Shown: in pieces, positions 36,986 through 50,763 of the stretch | Layout of the letters: each line of letters starts with the position of its first letter | Position numbering within the stretch: position 1 is the stretch's first letter | Assembly (NCBI RefSeq): GCF_021155765.1 | Contig: NC_060114.1 | Location: forward strand, 13,835,501-13,899,500 | DNA: 64,000 bases | Direction: 5' to 3' | From: Diprion similis | Lineage: Eukaryota > Arthropoda > Insecta > Hymenoptera > Diprionidae | Program-made: the position numbers and the translations under genes | The notes under the pieces: generated by a model | What the model saw: only the letters and a program-made list of their open reading frames with translations | Told to the model about the DNA's origin: nothing | Database searches by the model: none

Positions 36986-37673
36986 ATATCTCAATAGAGC
37001 TTCAGGAATTGTTCGATGAATGCGGCGGAGGTACGTTGGTATACCTATATATAGTACCTATAGGTGTTCCCAAAAGTCGAGTTACGATCAAACGATAGTG
37101 ATCCAAAGTTTAAAGACCATCCCCCGAGGTTCTCCGTCCCTACCCGTCATTTTTCCCTTCCTTTCTTCCTCCCTTTCTCCCATCCTTCACCTCACGCGTC
37201 AAGTATTTTCACGATTGAATTTTACGAGTAGGTATACAGAGAAACAGGTATCTAAAACCTTTTCGGAATGCCTTAGATTTTGTTTTATCACCGATACAGC
37301 TGGCCCGTGTTGGAATGATGGGAGACCGTCGGAAATCCCGAAGGGCGAATTTGAATCGAAAAAGAAAAGGGAATTTTATACCAGGACTTTTCAGTGAAAC
37401 TCACCGCATGATACATTTAACGTCTATTGCACATGTACTGCATGCACTGCGGAAAATATATTTTGCTTTATCTGATCGGCGAAGCCCTCATCAGTAGTCA
37501 AATCAGATGTTTTTGATAATGACAGTGCAGAGTTCAAATACAGCTTCCAGCACTGAACGGCAAGTTTCAGAGAAAATTTCTGGTGTAAAAAAGTCAAGTG
37601 CTTGACCATTCCTGAAGTTCGGTGTACACGTTGCTCGAACTCACTTTAAGCTCCTTGACGTCAGTAAGTCAAA

Positions 37674-37895
37674 AAAGTCACTCGAAGTCAGTGAAGTAAG
37701 ATAAAGTCACTTGAAGTGACTTGAAGTTACTTGAAATCACTCGAAGTCACTTGAAGTTACCTCGAGTCACCCAAAGTCACTTAAAGTCTGTAAAGTATTA
37801 GGAGTTACTTAAAGTTACATGAGATTACATGAAGTTACTTGAAGTTAGTGGAGTCAATCAAGCCACACAAAGTCACTTGAAGTCAGTGGACTTCG
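37674..37895. repeat. Degenerate 10-bp minisatellite (AAGTCACTTG)
   Basis: About 22 imperfect copies of a 10-bp unit, consensus AAGTCACTTG with variants AAGTTACTTG, AAATCACTCG and AAGTTACATG. The phase holds for about 100 bp, slips once near 37800, then holds again. Stop codons and slips argue against coding. Confidence 0.88.
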
Positions 37896-40855
37896 CAGTC
37901 TCTTGAATTCTTGCAGTGGTGAAATCAATTGTAGAATCAATCTTCGAAGTGGTTAACCCCTCGATAAAAAACCCAAAGATGAACCAAAGATAGTAATAAG
38001 AAAAAGAAGAAGTTTTTGCAGTCGCAATGTCTCCTTCATCGTTACAGTATATTATCCTTAAATTTGAGAAAATTTTCCACACAGATCTAGAATCACAACG
38101 GCGTTATAATTAAAGTACGATAGTTAATTTGGAAGGTGGTGGTTGTAACGAAGGGGTGAAAGGATGATTCGTTTTTTTTTTTCTTCTTCTTCTTCTTCTC
38201 TAAAATTTTTTTAACCTCTCGTTTTTCGGCGCGATAGGAAACGCGTTGAAGAGTTGATTAAGCTGGGAGCTACGGGTTAATGGGAAATGCGTCCTGCGTA
38301 GCCAGCAAACCACCTATCAACAATCCCTCGAGAGTAAGGAAGCAGCCACGCAACGCGGAGAAGCAGCAAAGCCTCGGAGAGATAGGAGTCGCGGCGTGAC
38401 GAGCGCCGGCCCAGATAACTGTATAAATTAACTCCTGGCGACAGGAGAGATTAATTGTTCTCACGATTCTCTATTTTAATCTATCTACTCTATATACATA
38501 TACATTATATACAAGGTATAAACGCACACTTGTACAAACACAAACACAAACACACACACAAATCGTGGAACAATAAGCCCCTGGGACAGAGGGGTGAAAA
38601 GACGCTGATTTTACTCCAGCAGATATAATTTGAAATTGTAGTTAGTGAGGAGAGTAAACCAAAGATGAGTTGAACTTCGCAGATTTTCAACGATTGATAT
38701 TTATTTGTTATACATATATATATCCTGATTTTTCCTCATAGTGTCTTACGGAAAAGAGGAGAAACGAAATGAATTTGTGTGAAGATAGGAAATAAAATCG
38801 ATTTTCGTAGACAGACAAAGAATGAGATGAATCGTATGAAGTTCTATTCAAGTCGATGAAAAATATCGAATCCCGAATTTAAATTGAAAATGAAGTACGA
38901 TTAGTTGAACAAAGAGTAGATAACGTACATAATGGAATTAATACAAGTACAGAAAATTTTCACAAAATGGACGAACTGCAATTGTTCAAAATTCAAAGTC
39001 TTCAAAAACAGGGTTCTGCACTATGATTGAAGCTTCTGAAGAAGTAGGTTCATCGGCCAACAAATAAAATTAACAGTTGCAGCTATGATGCTGAACTATG
39101 ATCATAAGAACCGTATCGACACGTTAATAAGACGTAGAGAGTATGAGAGAGAATGAGAGAGAGAGAGATGTAAAGTAGATAAAAAAAAAAGGTGTTTCAA
39201 GGGGGCAGCGAACCTGTAAGAACAACGAGAGAAGCCTGGAGTGGACGATCAGCCAGAGTCGATGCCGACGTGGTTTTTGCGGTCACTAAATATTTCATAC
39301 AATTTTGTCGTTCTGTTATTCTCTTTCGAAATGAGAGAGCGATGCGTGAGCGAGATAAGGATGAATAGTGGGATAAAAAAAAAAAGAGCAACAGAGTCCG
39401 GCACCCTCGAGCAGCAGGTAGCTAAAGGCGACGGTGGCTGCGAAGCCCGGTAATCCCTGGATGCTAATGATAGCTCGCGTTTGATTTCCTGATGCAGTGG
39501 TTTGCACGGCACGAGCCTTGGCTATAGGATCATACCTAGAGCTGACCAGAGTCGACTGAAAACCGAACCCGCGAGGCGAAACAAGAGATCTGGATACCCA
39601 GAGACGTACGTAACACTGCGAAACCTCAAGTCAGGTTTATGAATACGCCATATTGGAGCAATTCCTTCGGCAAGAAGATGAGAACTTTTTCTAGGAAGCA
39701 TAAACAATGATAGGTAGGTACCTACAGCTATTCTCTTCCATGCTCGTAAAAATCTAAACGAATGATCTTAGCTAACGGTATGATATGGCTGCAATCACAG
39801 TTCCATTTTACAATTAGTTACAGTTGTTTGCTTTTTTTACACCATCGTAGTGTCTCGTTATTTGTGTTATAGTTTGAAGTAGTTTATATACCCCGTTGGG
39901 TTTTGCTAGGTGTTGTGGTAATGAATAAGCACCAAGCTCGTCAGGGTTGTTCTTCGACCAAAGTCAGCATGGGTTTCGGGATGTTGATGGAAAACTGATG
40001 GGTGATATAGGGAACTCTTACAATTCGAATTTTCAAGTCTCTGATTATGGAAAAAGCTACATGAATTATTCCTTTCAGTCACACTAACGTGAGATGCTCA
40101 GCTCAGCGTCCCACCTCGAAAATCTCCATATCCTAACCTCATCACAGTTCACTTACAACTTCAAATGATCTCGTTACTTCTTATAACCCCAAAAACCCCC
40201 GAGTAACGAAATTCCGGCCAAAATATTGAATTGAAAAATGTGTAACTGAAAGGGTTAAACTAACCAGAGCCATCGAGATGATAATTAGCAGTCTGTGAGC
40301 GGATGATAGAAATGCTTTGGATCACATTGACTCATGAGTAGGAAGCATTTCCACATCAGAAGTTCAATGCATTTTGCAATTAGCATGGATTGAAAAGCCC
40401 CTTTTAAGAATCGATTTAATGTCACGATATCTAAGAGCTTCCGAATTACTATTGAACGAATCGTAACGTTGCCAAACCTAATTTCCTAAAAACAAATGTA
40501 TACTCGAAGTAACGTGATTTCTAATTACACTTGACGTCATTCGACGTCACTCTTCCGTATCTGAAATCGTTGCATTATACCGATCGTGGTAAAAAAAATA
40601 GTTTAATCCTGTACGATTCATGTTTTGCATGCAAAAAGCATAAGATTCGGCAAAACCATTATCATGACCGTCATGTAGCAGCGACTCGTTCAAGCTTGTC
40701 AAATTTAAGCGATCCGTTTTCTAACGCGCGTCATTTGCCGGGTATCGTTCTTAAAATTCCCCGCGCTCCGAGGAGCACGGAATTTTGGGGTAAACTTCAA
40801 CGCCTCGTTTGACTCGAGCAGCACGAATCTCTTCTTCTCCGTCACCGTCGCGGAA

Positions 40856-40868
40856 GGGGGGGGGGGGG
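40856..40868. repeat. Poly-G tract, 13 bp
   Basis: Uninterrupted G run in an otherwise ordinary stretch. Confidence 0.85.
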
Positions 40869-41169
40869 CTAAACTCTAAAGGGACGACGAAAGTTCGCTG
40901 TCTCGTTTGAATAACACTGACAAAGCGTCCCGCTCTTTTCCAAACTTATTATACAACTTCGTCGCGAGAAAAGTGGCGAAAGAAAAAATAACGGAACACT
41001 CTTCGATTCACGTTTCAATATTTTCCGATCAATATCCTACGCAACGGAAGATGAGAGTATTAAAAACATTATATAGATTTGAATGATGGTTTTGAAAACG
41101 AAAAATTGAAACAAAACAGTTTTTCCTCCTCTTCCATAGCTATAGTTCATTATTCGCGTTGTCTATGCT

Positions 41170-41229
41170 TATATATATATATATATATACATTTTTGCCG
41201 TTCTCATTACTATTATTATTATCATTATT
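41170..41229. repeat. (AT)n and (ATT)n pair
   Basis: About ten AT units, then after 20 bases about six ATT/ATC triplets. Confidence 0.85.
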
Positions 41230-42011
41230 TCATTTTGCACCTCTGGAGAAAGGACTTCTTTATTTTTGTCTGGTCTCAGCCCGTCTCGCCTCGTCTGTTC
41301 TGGTCTTTTGGCGACGCAGCCGCCCACGGTAGGTACATCCATCCATCCAACCACCCATCTATCCACTGTTTAGTCACGGAGGAGATTTGCTCCAGAGATT
41401 TTTCAGACAGCGTGAAAAATAATCGAAGCTGAAGAATCTGGCGGAGCCATTGACAGTAGATATAAGGAACGCCGAGTGGCAGGAAGGAGGAAAGATGCGA
41501 AATATAAAGGAAGAAAAAGAGTCGACTGTCTGGTTAATGAGGCGTGTATAGCGCTCCTGCAGGATCATCTCCAAACTCCGGATCCTCCGACTCCGCGACG
41601 AACCTCGCCTCTCATTCCTCGCAATAGCAATATTGCACCACGTACAATTTCATCTTTATCGTCATCTCATCTCTCCCTCTCTTCCCACTTGTCCTTAGAC
41701 TCTCTTCCTCGAAGAAGAGAGAGATCCCCTTTGACCGTGGGTGGTGGATGCGATCGGCGAGGTGGAGTTTTATCAAAGCATCGGCGAGGAGGAATAATTA
41801 ACGATTACAAAGTATTTCGTTCAGATGATTATCAGTCTAGGCCGGATGGGCAGAGCTCGGCATCCCCTTAACTTCCGGTACTTTGATGTCATCGCCAGCT
41901 TCTCTTGTTTTCAGCCCCATTGTACTCGGCGTAATGCGCAGCATATATACCTTTACGAACCGTGATAAAGCACCGGGTGTATCAGCTGCACGCCAAAAGA
42001 GAGTCGACTCT

Positions 42012-42084
42012 TTTCTCTCTCTCTCTCTCTCTTCATAAAGAGCTTGCAAAGAGCCAGAGAGAGAGAGAGAGAAAGAGAGAAAAG
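42012..42084. repeat. (TC)n...(GA)n inverted microsatellite pair
   Basis: A TC tract (42012-42033) and a GA tract (42054-42084) face each other across about 20 bases. Matching edges (CTTTTCTC and GAGAAAAG) let the whole segment fold as one hairpin. It lies 47 bp before the telomere-like run. Confidence 0.8.
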
Positions 42085-42130
42085 TTTCTCATTCACTTTA
42101 ACTCGCCAACTGAAATCTCCCGGACGCTAA

Positions 42131-42159
42131 ACCTAACCTAACCTAACCTAACCTAACCT
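42131..42159. repeat. Interstitial telomere-like repeat (ACCTA)n
   Basis: Five perfect ACCTA units plus ACCT, i.e. CCTAA/TTAGG, the ancestral insect telomere unit. Unique-looking sequence lies on both sides, so this is interstitial, not a chromosome end. Confidence 0.9.
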
Positions 42160-42540
42160 TAACCAAACTCAACGTTTTCAACTGATTTTGAATTCGGCGA
42201 TAGAGTGGAGGAAGAAAAATGGCAGCGAAATTTGATCCTGCCGGGTAGGATTGAGGAGAAATAAACCGAGTCCAACAATCTTCTGCAATCAGTATGTAAT
42301 GTGTACCTACAAAGTTAATGACGTGTCAGGACCAGCCCCCTGTACTGTTTCACATAGGCTGTAACAGTATATGTATAGTATGCCCGACATACGTTTTAAA
42401 GCCCTGGATAATCGGTCATTAAAATCAAAACGGTTACCTACATTATCTGGAACAGTGCACGACAATACACCCTGCAGCTCGGCTACTCGTGCACCAAAGT
42501 CAAACAGAGAGGCGAATAAACCGAACAGAGACAGTGTCTG

Positions 42541-42569
42541 TCGTAAAGTTTAATTATCAAACTTTACGA
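42541..42569. other. Perfect 11-bp stem hairpin
   Basis: TCGTAAAGTTT and AAACTTTACGA pair exactly around the 7-base loop AATTATC. No T-run or gene adjoins it. Confidence 0.6.
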
Positions 42570-45500
42570 TCATTCGAGGCGTGAGAGGACAAAATGGTCA
42601 ACGATGTAATTTCCAGAAAAGATCAAACTGCGCATGTCAGCGGAAAGCTTTTCGATCCGACGTTGAAACTCACCGAATTCAAATAGCTATTCAAATCTAC
42701 GATCGTATAATTAACTCATTTTAGTACATTGATCATCGGAGTTTGATGATAGTCTGACGGAGATAAACGTATCACCATTTTTCAGCAAGGTGCCCGATTA
42801 CAGTTATCAGGACCTCGAACTGTCGGAAGAGAATCAAGTCTGATTCGCCTCTAGATACTTGAGATTATCTTAGTATAACAAGTTCCATCGCTAGATGATC
42901 ATGCACTTACAATTCCTTATCCTGTAAAAATGATTTCATCTCTATTTCGGTCATTTGCCGTTCCTTTTCCCTCCCAATTTCCCCTCGCATTTGATTAGAT
43001 GTCCGCTAGCTTATATGAGATACGTGAACGGAATGATACCTCACTTAAACGCTGCAACGTTGAAGCAGCTACTGGTTGAAGGTAAAGTCAAGTCTTTATT
43101 GCAGCATGAGGAAGTTTCGTTCCGGCATCGTCGACGTATTTCGTCGTATAATGCAACCTACAATTGACGACAACGAGAATGAAAACGACAACGACAAAGG
43201 AAAATGGGGTAACAAAAAATGTATTTAACGTACAACTTTAATGACTACTGCAGTAGGAGGAAAAGAAAGAGACGGATGAGGATGAGGAAGTAGATTCGCC
43301 ATATACCGTCGAAACTAGTTTCTCTCTGTTACTTTGCGCAATAAAGCCTCCCGGCGCTTTATTGTCCGGATGATTCTCTAAACGCCGAACGATTTCGGTA
43401 GGTAGGTACGTAGCCCGGCTGCACATGACCAGGATTGGCATGAACATTCGGACAGTTGGCCCGCGTTCCGTAGAATTTCCGGTTTATAAGCGGCGACCAG
43501 GGACGAGTAATGGGCAGCCGTTAACGATTAACGATTCATTTACGAACGCTTAGTACGACGACTCAAAACGTTACCCCGAACTCGGGCTCCGCGCGCTTTT
43601 CCGATTATGTAACACACACACCCCATGTCGCCACTGCGGACCAACCCCGACTTTACCACCTAACGAATAACGATTATACCCATGATACCCTACCCTGATA
43701 TCCGCAGTTCCTCCAATCTTTACTTTTACCACCCCACTACCCGATTTCATTACCATCACGATTAACGGGTGCTTTTCTCTCCACTTGCCCTCCTTTTTCA
43801 CCCACCTTTGGTTAAACTGTCAATTCGGACCAAATAGCAAAGCATCTAATGCCCAGTTTGTCAACGTCAGTTATCTGGCAAAGGAACGAAATCATTGATG
43901 GTTCCAAGATGGAACCCAGCAAAATGTAGAATAGAAGGCTAGTTCACATGTGGTATCGTCTACCATCGATTATTATCAGACAATCGTACTCTGTCGTATT
44001 ACACTCTGAAGCACATATTGTGCAAACAAGCATATGCGAAGTAAACGTACTAAAAGCATTACTGCCAAGCTATATCCGTGCACATCTGAAACCAAGAGCA
44101 TATATACCGTAGAAACATTGTAACTAGTGTATTCTTACAGTACACCTAAAAGATTCGTTGTAAGCTGTACTAAAGGATTTTAAAAGCCTACGATAAGCTG
44201 TGTAATAAAATTCCCTAAAACCTCTTACTATGAGTAGAACAAGTAACCGTCAGTCGGTTCTTTTAATGTTAAAAACTTGTGACGGTGTAACTGAAAAGTG
44301 ATTCAATTTTCATTGTTCACTTATACAGAAGTTCCTGCTACGAGACAAACTTCAGAGCTCGGGTTTCAATAAAGCCTTTGGCGAAAGTAAACCAAAAGGA
44401 AACGTTAAGAGAGGACAGAGGATTATACTGGTTCAACCGCGTGTTATCCCGATGTATATTACAAGCTGAACCCGTGTTAGTGGAGGCGTGGACGACGTAT
44501 GCATTATCCACCAACAATTTGCATACAGTACGTGAGTTTTTTAACGAGACGTTAAAAGCGCTTGGCTCGTTCAAAAAAGTCTGTCCATCTTTCTCGCTTC
44601 CGTTATATATACCTTACATACCAACGACGGCAATTTGAGTCAATAATTTTTCGCCATTTCCAGAACAACGATTACTATCTACCTACTTAGAGCCTGCAGC
44701 AACCCCGTATGCCTTCTGCCTAGGTGCATACACATTACACACGTCGCTGCCGACTGTCAGACATCGTTCCGTAAGCTTAATGCGCGTCGCTTAGAGCACC
44801 ATGAAAAAAAGCTCAACTCGCATATGCGTTTCATACTCTGGATATCCCGAGCACGAAGCGATTGCAGCTTGGTTAATATAGCTGGCTCACATATACAAAG
44901 GAGGAATCCATTATACAATAAATGTATGGATTTTTACGTCATAAATTATAAGACTGTCAGAGGTAGTGGATTATCTCACGTGGCCTCTTAGCAAGCTCAT
45001 AGCTAGCCAGTGAGTCTCGATTCAATTCCGTACTTCGTGCACCTTTCAACGATTGTTTTTACTTTTTGACATCCCGTATCATTCTCGGACATCGAGCTGA
45101 CCTCAGAGAGATCAATTTGGCACTCGTCTATCGCAATGAGAGGCGAACAACTGACGTAGAAACCACGCTTTATCTTCAACTCGCATATATTCGCAAGTAG
45201 TTTCTTGATGGTTGCAGTACGTCGTTCATTCCCACCTGAATAAGTAGGTTGGCATGAAGTCACTTTACGCATCTCAGCACTTGCCGATCGGCGACGGTCA
45301 TTCTCTATTACTTTTTCCTCCTTACTCTTGCGAAATCGGTGACGTTCGTCTTGCGGTCGAAACATCCGAGCGACTTGAATCAACCACGAATCACTTACTT
45401 TAATGAGTAAGCTCGCTCGTTTGCGTTCAAATACAAGATATCACGACAAGGAAAATTACTACTATACATATACAATGACATTGTGTGAATTCAATTTATG

Positions 45501-45862
45501 CGAAACTCAAACTCCGTCCGATCATAAATTCTCTAGGTATTGATAAAGTTGTCCAATTTCATTATATATTTTCTGAATTCTAAATTAGATTCTTTCCCAC
45601 TGAACTGATATTATCTACCGAATCAAAATGCTCGTGAAACGTTCTTTATGACATTTCGAACTAGTATAAAATGAGAAATTAATGTATCGACATCGAAAGC
45701 CTTCCCTCCAAATTTGAATCGATTATATTCTATTTCGCATACCTATCACGTGACAGAGATTCTATTCGTCTTGTAGGAACAACAACGATAGATCGACCTA
45801 CCGACTAAGATCGGTATGTATAATACCGCGAATATCAATTACAATTCCAGCCGCTAGACTGC

Positions 45863-45863
45863 G

Positions 45864-45898
<35 letters not shown>
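45863..45898. repeat. (GACA)n tetranucleotide repeat
   Basis: About nine GACA units with one AACA variant. Confidence 0.94.
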
Positions 45899-46556
45899 CT
45901 AGAGGAGAAGGCGAATGTAGTTATAGACCAACGTTATACGCCTAGACAAGTCTAGTTGTCAGAAAGGAGGTCAATGACCAGCCTTGAGGCCTTGGTATTT
46001 GAAGGTGAAATTAACCGGCGCGTGAAACGGTACAAATGTTATAAGCAAATTTTTTCCTTCGATGACTCGCGTAGATATTATACAATATTTTTTAACACTA
46101 TTTGTGTAGATATATTATATATAGATATATGTATCTTCGCTCAAACGCGAAGTCCAATAATTTATTTTGTATTTATTTCTTTTTTTTATGTGATAAATAA
46201 TTGTTGATCAAATTTTATGCAAAAAATAGAAGAGAAAGTTCAAATAACCTGCAAAATTGTAGGCTGGAATTCTGTACAAATAAGAAACCAAATAAAAAAA
46301 AAAAAGCAAGAACAACAAAACGGAAGTGATTCACTTTAACATGTTGCGTGTTAAAAATAAGGAGAAGAAAAAAAACCAACAAATTCGGGTTCACATTGCT
46401 CCCGCAGTTTGACCTCTGGCATTTAGTTGCTCGTTTGAAAGGCTCGTTGGAGAGAAAATAATTCCAGCATAGTTGTATGTCGCAGCGAACGCGGGAGGCA
46501 GTCAGTATAGAAGCAGTAAAACGAAGAGTCAAAAGTCGAGTAGAGAGTAAAAGGAG

Positions 46557-46601
46557 GGAGAGAAGAGAAGAGAAGAGAAGAGGAGAGGAGAGGAGAGGAG
46601 A
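46557..46601. repeat. (AGAAG)n then (AGGAG)n pentamers
   Basis: Four AGAAG units change to four AGGAG units, an all-purine tract of about 45 bp. Confidence 0.92.
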
Positions 46602-49600
46602 GATCTATATTAACCTTTGTGCACAGAGCTCATTAGACAGCGGAGCTCGACCCAGCGTCAATTACTTACCAGTCGAAGAGTAATTATTCGAGACAAGCTT
46701 CGCGACGTTTAGCCAGAAGGTATATCGGAAAAGTAGTTCCAAAAATTCAGTCCAACGTTTTAGAATAAGGCGTAGTGTGAGTAAACGCGAAATTAAAAGT
46801 ATGCGTGAAGAGTTCCCGTTTTTCCTCGAGGACAACAGCAACCAACACGTGTGGTTGGAATGAGCCAACTTTGAACTCCCCCGTCTACTTTCGGAAGAGT
46901 TTGGTATATAGCTGGCGTCTTACGGACCTTCCCTCAAATTGGAGGACCGTAAATAACCACAAGGAATTCCAACTATTCGACCCGAAGATTCATTGCGAAC
47001 GAAAAATAGGCGGAAGCTTCTCCTAGAACAACCGCCTTCAAACGTCTACCTCGTGCTTACTCTTGGCAATTTAAAATTTCTACCCCATTCAGTTCCATGT
47101 TCGACCACCCTGAATCCTTCTGTGAATATGTGCGTGTGGAAAAAAGAAACTATTGAAAAAAGTATTTTCGAGCTTGAATCATCAGCTTTAAAGATAATTT
47201 TTTCGCTCGTTACGTTTGTATATCAAAGTTTTTGGATATACTTTTTTGTTCGGTGGTTAGTAAGTCAAAGAAAAAGTTGCACGGCAAGTATCAAATAAGG
47301 GTTTCAAAGAATACACTTTACACTTTTAATCGACAAGCTCGGTTAAAAAATATCTTCAAAATCGTGCAGCATTCAACGATAAAAGTTTGTTCTAAAAATT
47401 TGATTTTAACAAAAAAAATCAGAATTTTGACCAAATCTGTAAAAAGTATCTCAAACCTGATCCTTCAAGCTTCAAAATACTTCTTCAAACAACATTTCGC
47501 AGTTTCCAAGAAACACGTTATTTTCGAGTAACAATCATAATCCTGATAATTTTTCCGACCAGTGTATATAAAAAAGAGCAACAAACTATCCAAATTGGAA
47601 TTCGATAAAAGAGCAAAAAGCAGAAGGTTATCGAAGTGTAAAAAACAGTAGAAGCTCGTTGCATGTCCGGTTTGAATCATTTCGGATGTAGACATAATCA
47701 TCCAAGAGTTGCACGTCACGCTTATAAACGTGACTTTTTTTCCTAATTGTAAAAGCAGAGTCGTTGACTAGAGGCTTCCTCCCCCTCTCTGCCTGCGTCC
47801 GTCATCTCTTTTCCTCTACACGCTTTACACATGCATGTGCACGATTTCGGTAGTAGCGAAAAAAAAGGAAAGTAAAAAAGAAACGAGAAAAATTAGCTCC
47901 TTGAAACGAGCCAATGGTGAGCAGGTAGCTGGCATGGCTGGCGTTATTAGCCTGGCTGGGGGTCGCGACGTGTTTCAACTTTCATGTGCACCGACGTCGG
48001 TGCATTGTTTCCTCCATACCGCATGGGACTCACTCGGTGGCCTTTATTCGCCGCACATCAAAGTGGCTTCAGTACATCCCGTCGAGCTTAAACAGTCCCG
48101 ACAAGCCGGACTACCGCGCATTCCAAAGTTTTCCCGCCAAAAAACCTAACCCTTGTAGAAGCGATCCGAAGAGCTTAACGTTAGAGAAGGTTGTTATTTT
48201 AGTAACTTTAGGACGAGTGATCGGTCGTTTACTTCACGTTGAATCTCGATCGATACTAAACTCGTTCGGTACTCGAAATGATGTTTTTGTATTTCTGAAA
48301 CAAGCGATATACGCGATGTTCGGAGCTTACCACCATTCGTTGGCACCAATGGGAGGGGAAAAGGGATGAAGGGTTGCGGAGAGCAACTCTCTGAGGTCGT
48401 AAACAACTATCGTCACGAGCTTTGTCCCCATAGGTTCTACGACGGTGAAATATATTACTAATCAAGAACCAACGGGGCGACGCATGGCAGAAACATCAGC
48501 ATCGCCATCAGTAGCCTTAGTGGCCCGAACTCGAGAACCACGGGTGCAGACTCTCTCTCTTAAGATGATTAAAATCGTCAAAGCTTAAAAGTGGCGCAAA
48601 GGGTTAATCATCCCTCTGCTCTCAATTATCTTTATAAGAGAGAAAAAGAGCGAGGAACAGACGGATTACACAGGCTTAACGCCAACCGACGTCTCTAACA
48701 ACAGTCTCGTTTCCAACAGTCCCTGGAGATGCGATTTATGGAACGTAGTATGTGATTCGAATGCAGGGATTATAGAGAAGAAGAAAGGAGGGAAAAAATA
48801 ATTAGCAGACTGTACCTATAACGAAATTGGTGACTGTACTGAGAATGAAAAAATGGACATTTGGGTGGCGAGTAAATTACGTGATGGTTTAAACTTCTGG
48901 AACCTCGTAGATGGGTGTTTTTTGAAATTGATTAGATGAGTCGTTTTTAAAATCACTGTCATAGTTTCATCATGGAAATGGTGGGTCACCAATTTTTTGT
49001 TTAATGCTTTTTTTTTCTTGTAAAGAGATCGCGAATTCGAGAAGGTCTTCGCACGATGGAATTTCCGTAAAAACAAAAATAGCGATCGCAAGTCGCGCTC
49101 GAGGTAATCTTTCAAAACTACGTTCAGACTGTAGTAAAAAATCTACAGAATATAGACAAATTGGAGAAAAAATGGCAACCTTGCAAACTACCTTGGTAAG
49201 GATCACCGAGTAACCTTATACTCACCAATCGTAATCTATTCATTTTCACACAATCGTCACCAATTGTTGATTCGATGTAGCCTGAAACTCGTATCAATCT
49301 AAACTAAGTAGCCACTCGTCAACCTGTTGATCAATTAGTTAATACCAGAAACTTGGAAAGATTTCGCTCGTTCAAACAAAAATTTGAAAAACGGTTAACC
49401 CTCAGTCTAAACCTGAATTCGACTCCCTGAACCTCGTCGTTCACCTAATGACAAACTGTTTGATTAAAAGGCAGACCAATTTCCTTTAAATGAGACTACG
49501 CCATGAAAGTCAAGAAATTTCGATAAGCTGGTGAGGAACTTAAGAGGCGATAGACGTGTGTACGGTATAAAGAAATGGTCGCGTGTCGCGGAATCAATTC

Positions 49601-49766
49601 CGAAGGCTTCCTCGAGACGAGTGGCATATCAGCCCCAGCCAGGCGAGGTTGACTACCTGGATATCTACCAGGTGAACATATCCAGGAGTATAAATTGCGT
49701 CTGTAATACAACCAACCAAACAAAGCAATTCCTCATCTTTTACTCGAGAACGTTGGCGGATATCAA

Positions 49767-49810
49767 GTCATTCAGTCATTCAGTCATTCAGTCATTCAGT
49801 CATTCAGTCA
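49767..49810. repeat. 8-bp tandem repeat (CATTCAGT)n
   Basis: About five and a half perfect copies of an 8-bp unit (CATTCAGT). Because the unit is not a multiple of three, the apparent Ser/His/Val-rich peptide through it is a by-product. Confidence 0.92.
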
Positions 49811-50306
49811 AACTTGATTAGTACGTAGCATTTAGGGGTTTGTTTTGGAGTGGTTTACCTCTTCTCGAGAGTTGGTGCTAGTTTAAGCATTTCAAGTTAC
49901 GGTATAAGTGACGGAGAATAATCACGCTAATGATATCAGGGACGGCAAGGGGAATGGGCGGCGGGTTTAACAGGATAGGTGCAGACTGGTACGACATTCG
50001 AAACACGCGAACCTGACATCAGCCGAACAATGAATCGCCTCGGCTGCAACAGCAACCCCGGCAGTCCTCAGCTAATAGCAATAATAGCTGCACAGCACGG
50101 CGGCTACTCGGCACAATATTGCTATTTTTATTGGACACGGCCCTTCGTCTCTCCCTCCCTTTCTATTTTCTCTTTCTCTTTCTCTTTCACTCTGCCTCCC
50201 TCCTCTCCTTATCGGCTGTGGGTCCAATTGCGAGGATAGAAAATCGCGCAGACAATTTTATTATAACGACAGAGATATGCAGCGACATTCTCTTCTACAG
50301 CATGTA

Positions 50307-50311
50307 TGTGT

Positions 50312-50344
<33 letters not shown>
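50307..50344. repeat. (TG)n microsatellite
   Basis: About 19 TG units with one TC interruption. Confidence 0.94.
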
Positions 50345-50347
<3 letters not shown>

Positions 50348-50578
50348 AGAGGGACGAGGCTGACAATCGGTGCATTAAGCGGCTTCGAATAACCAATTTT
50401 TTTTTTAAATTTCAGGTCGTTTACCGCTTTCCGTGAACTTTAACGTCACTCTCATGACTCGAATTAGTACAAAGTATATCGCAAATTTTTGTCCGGTATA
50501 TAAAGCTTTTTACATTCCGAAAGATGTTCTTAAGAGTGTAATTTTACAAGAATACAAAATATTAACGATAATAATGTG

Positions 50579-50582
<4 letters not shown>

Positions 50583-50609
<27 letters not shown>
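50583..50609. repeat. Poly-T tract, 27 bp
   Basis: Uninterrupted T run. A comparable A run of about 28 bp lies at 50735-50761, about 125 bp downstream; the pair could base-pair but flanks do not match. Confidence 0.85.
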
Positions 50610-50614
<5 letters not shown>

Positions 50615-50732
50615 ATTTATACCGAACTACCGCAATATGCGTATTAAATTTCAATGAATTTTTGAAAATTCTAAGGCGATTCGACGTTCGATGTTTAGGT
50701 AAAAGTACTTACGAGCGGTAGAAAAAGTAAAA

Positions 50733-50763
<31 letters not shown>

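Larger units (their letters stand above)
33740..37673. other. AT-rich spacer
   Basis: Long T- and A-runs (34757-34782, 34859-34877, 35057-35079) dominate. The 179-codon minus frame at 34384-34923 owes its length to poly-Lys encoded by these runs. The frame at 37020-37397 plus (125 codons) has no recognised features. Confidence 0.6.
37896..45000. other. Mixed spacer
   Basis: Apart from the telomere-like run, hairpins and simple repeats, no gene is recognised. Frames at 40531-40812, 41476-41871 and 44378-44638 are 86-131 codons and match nothing known. TAGGTA words recur at 39712, 41330 and 43400. Confidence 0.55.

Noticed and set aside
37674..37895. CRISPR-like array
   Set aside because: Ten-base degenerate units with no unique spacers, and the DNA is eukaryotic; a minisatellite.
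42131..42159. Chromosome end
   Set aside because: Only about six units with ordinary sequence on both sides for tens of kilobases.
45003..45383. 126-codon minus frame
   Set aside because: No recognisable domain, no matching exon nearby; length is within chance for the many frames in 64 kb.
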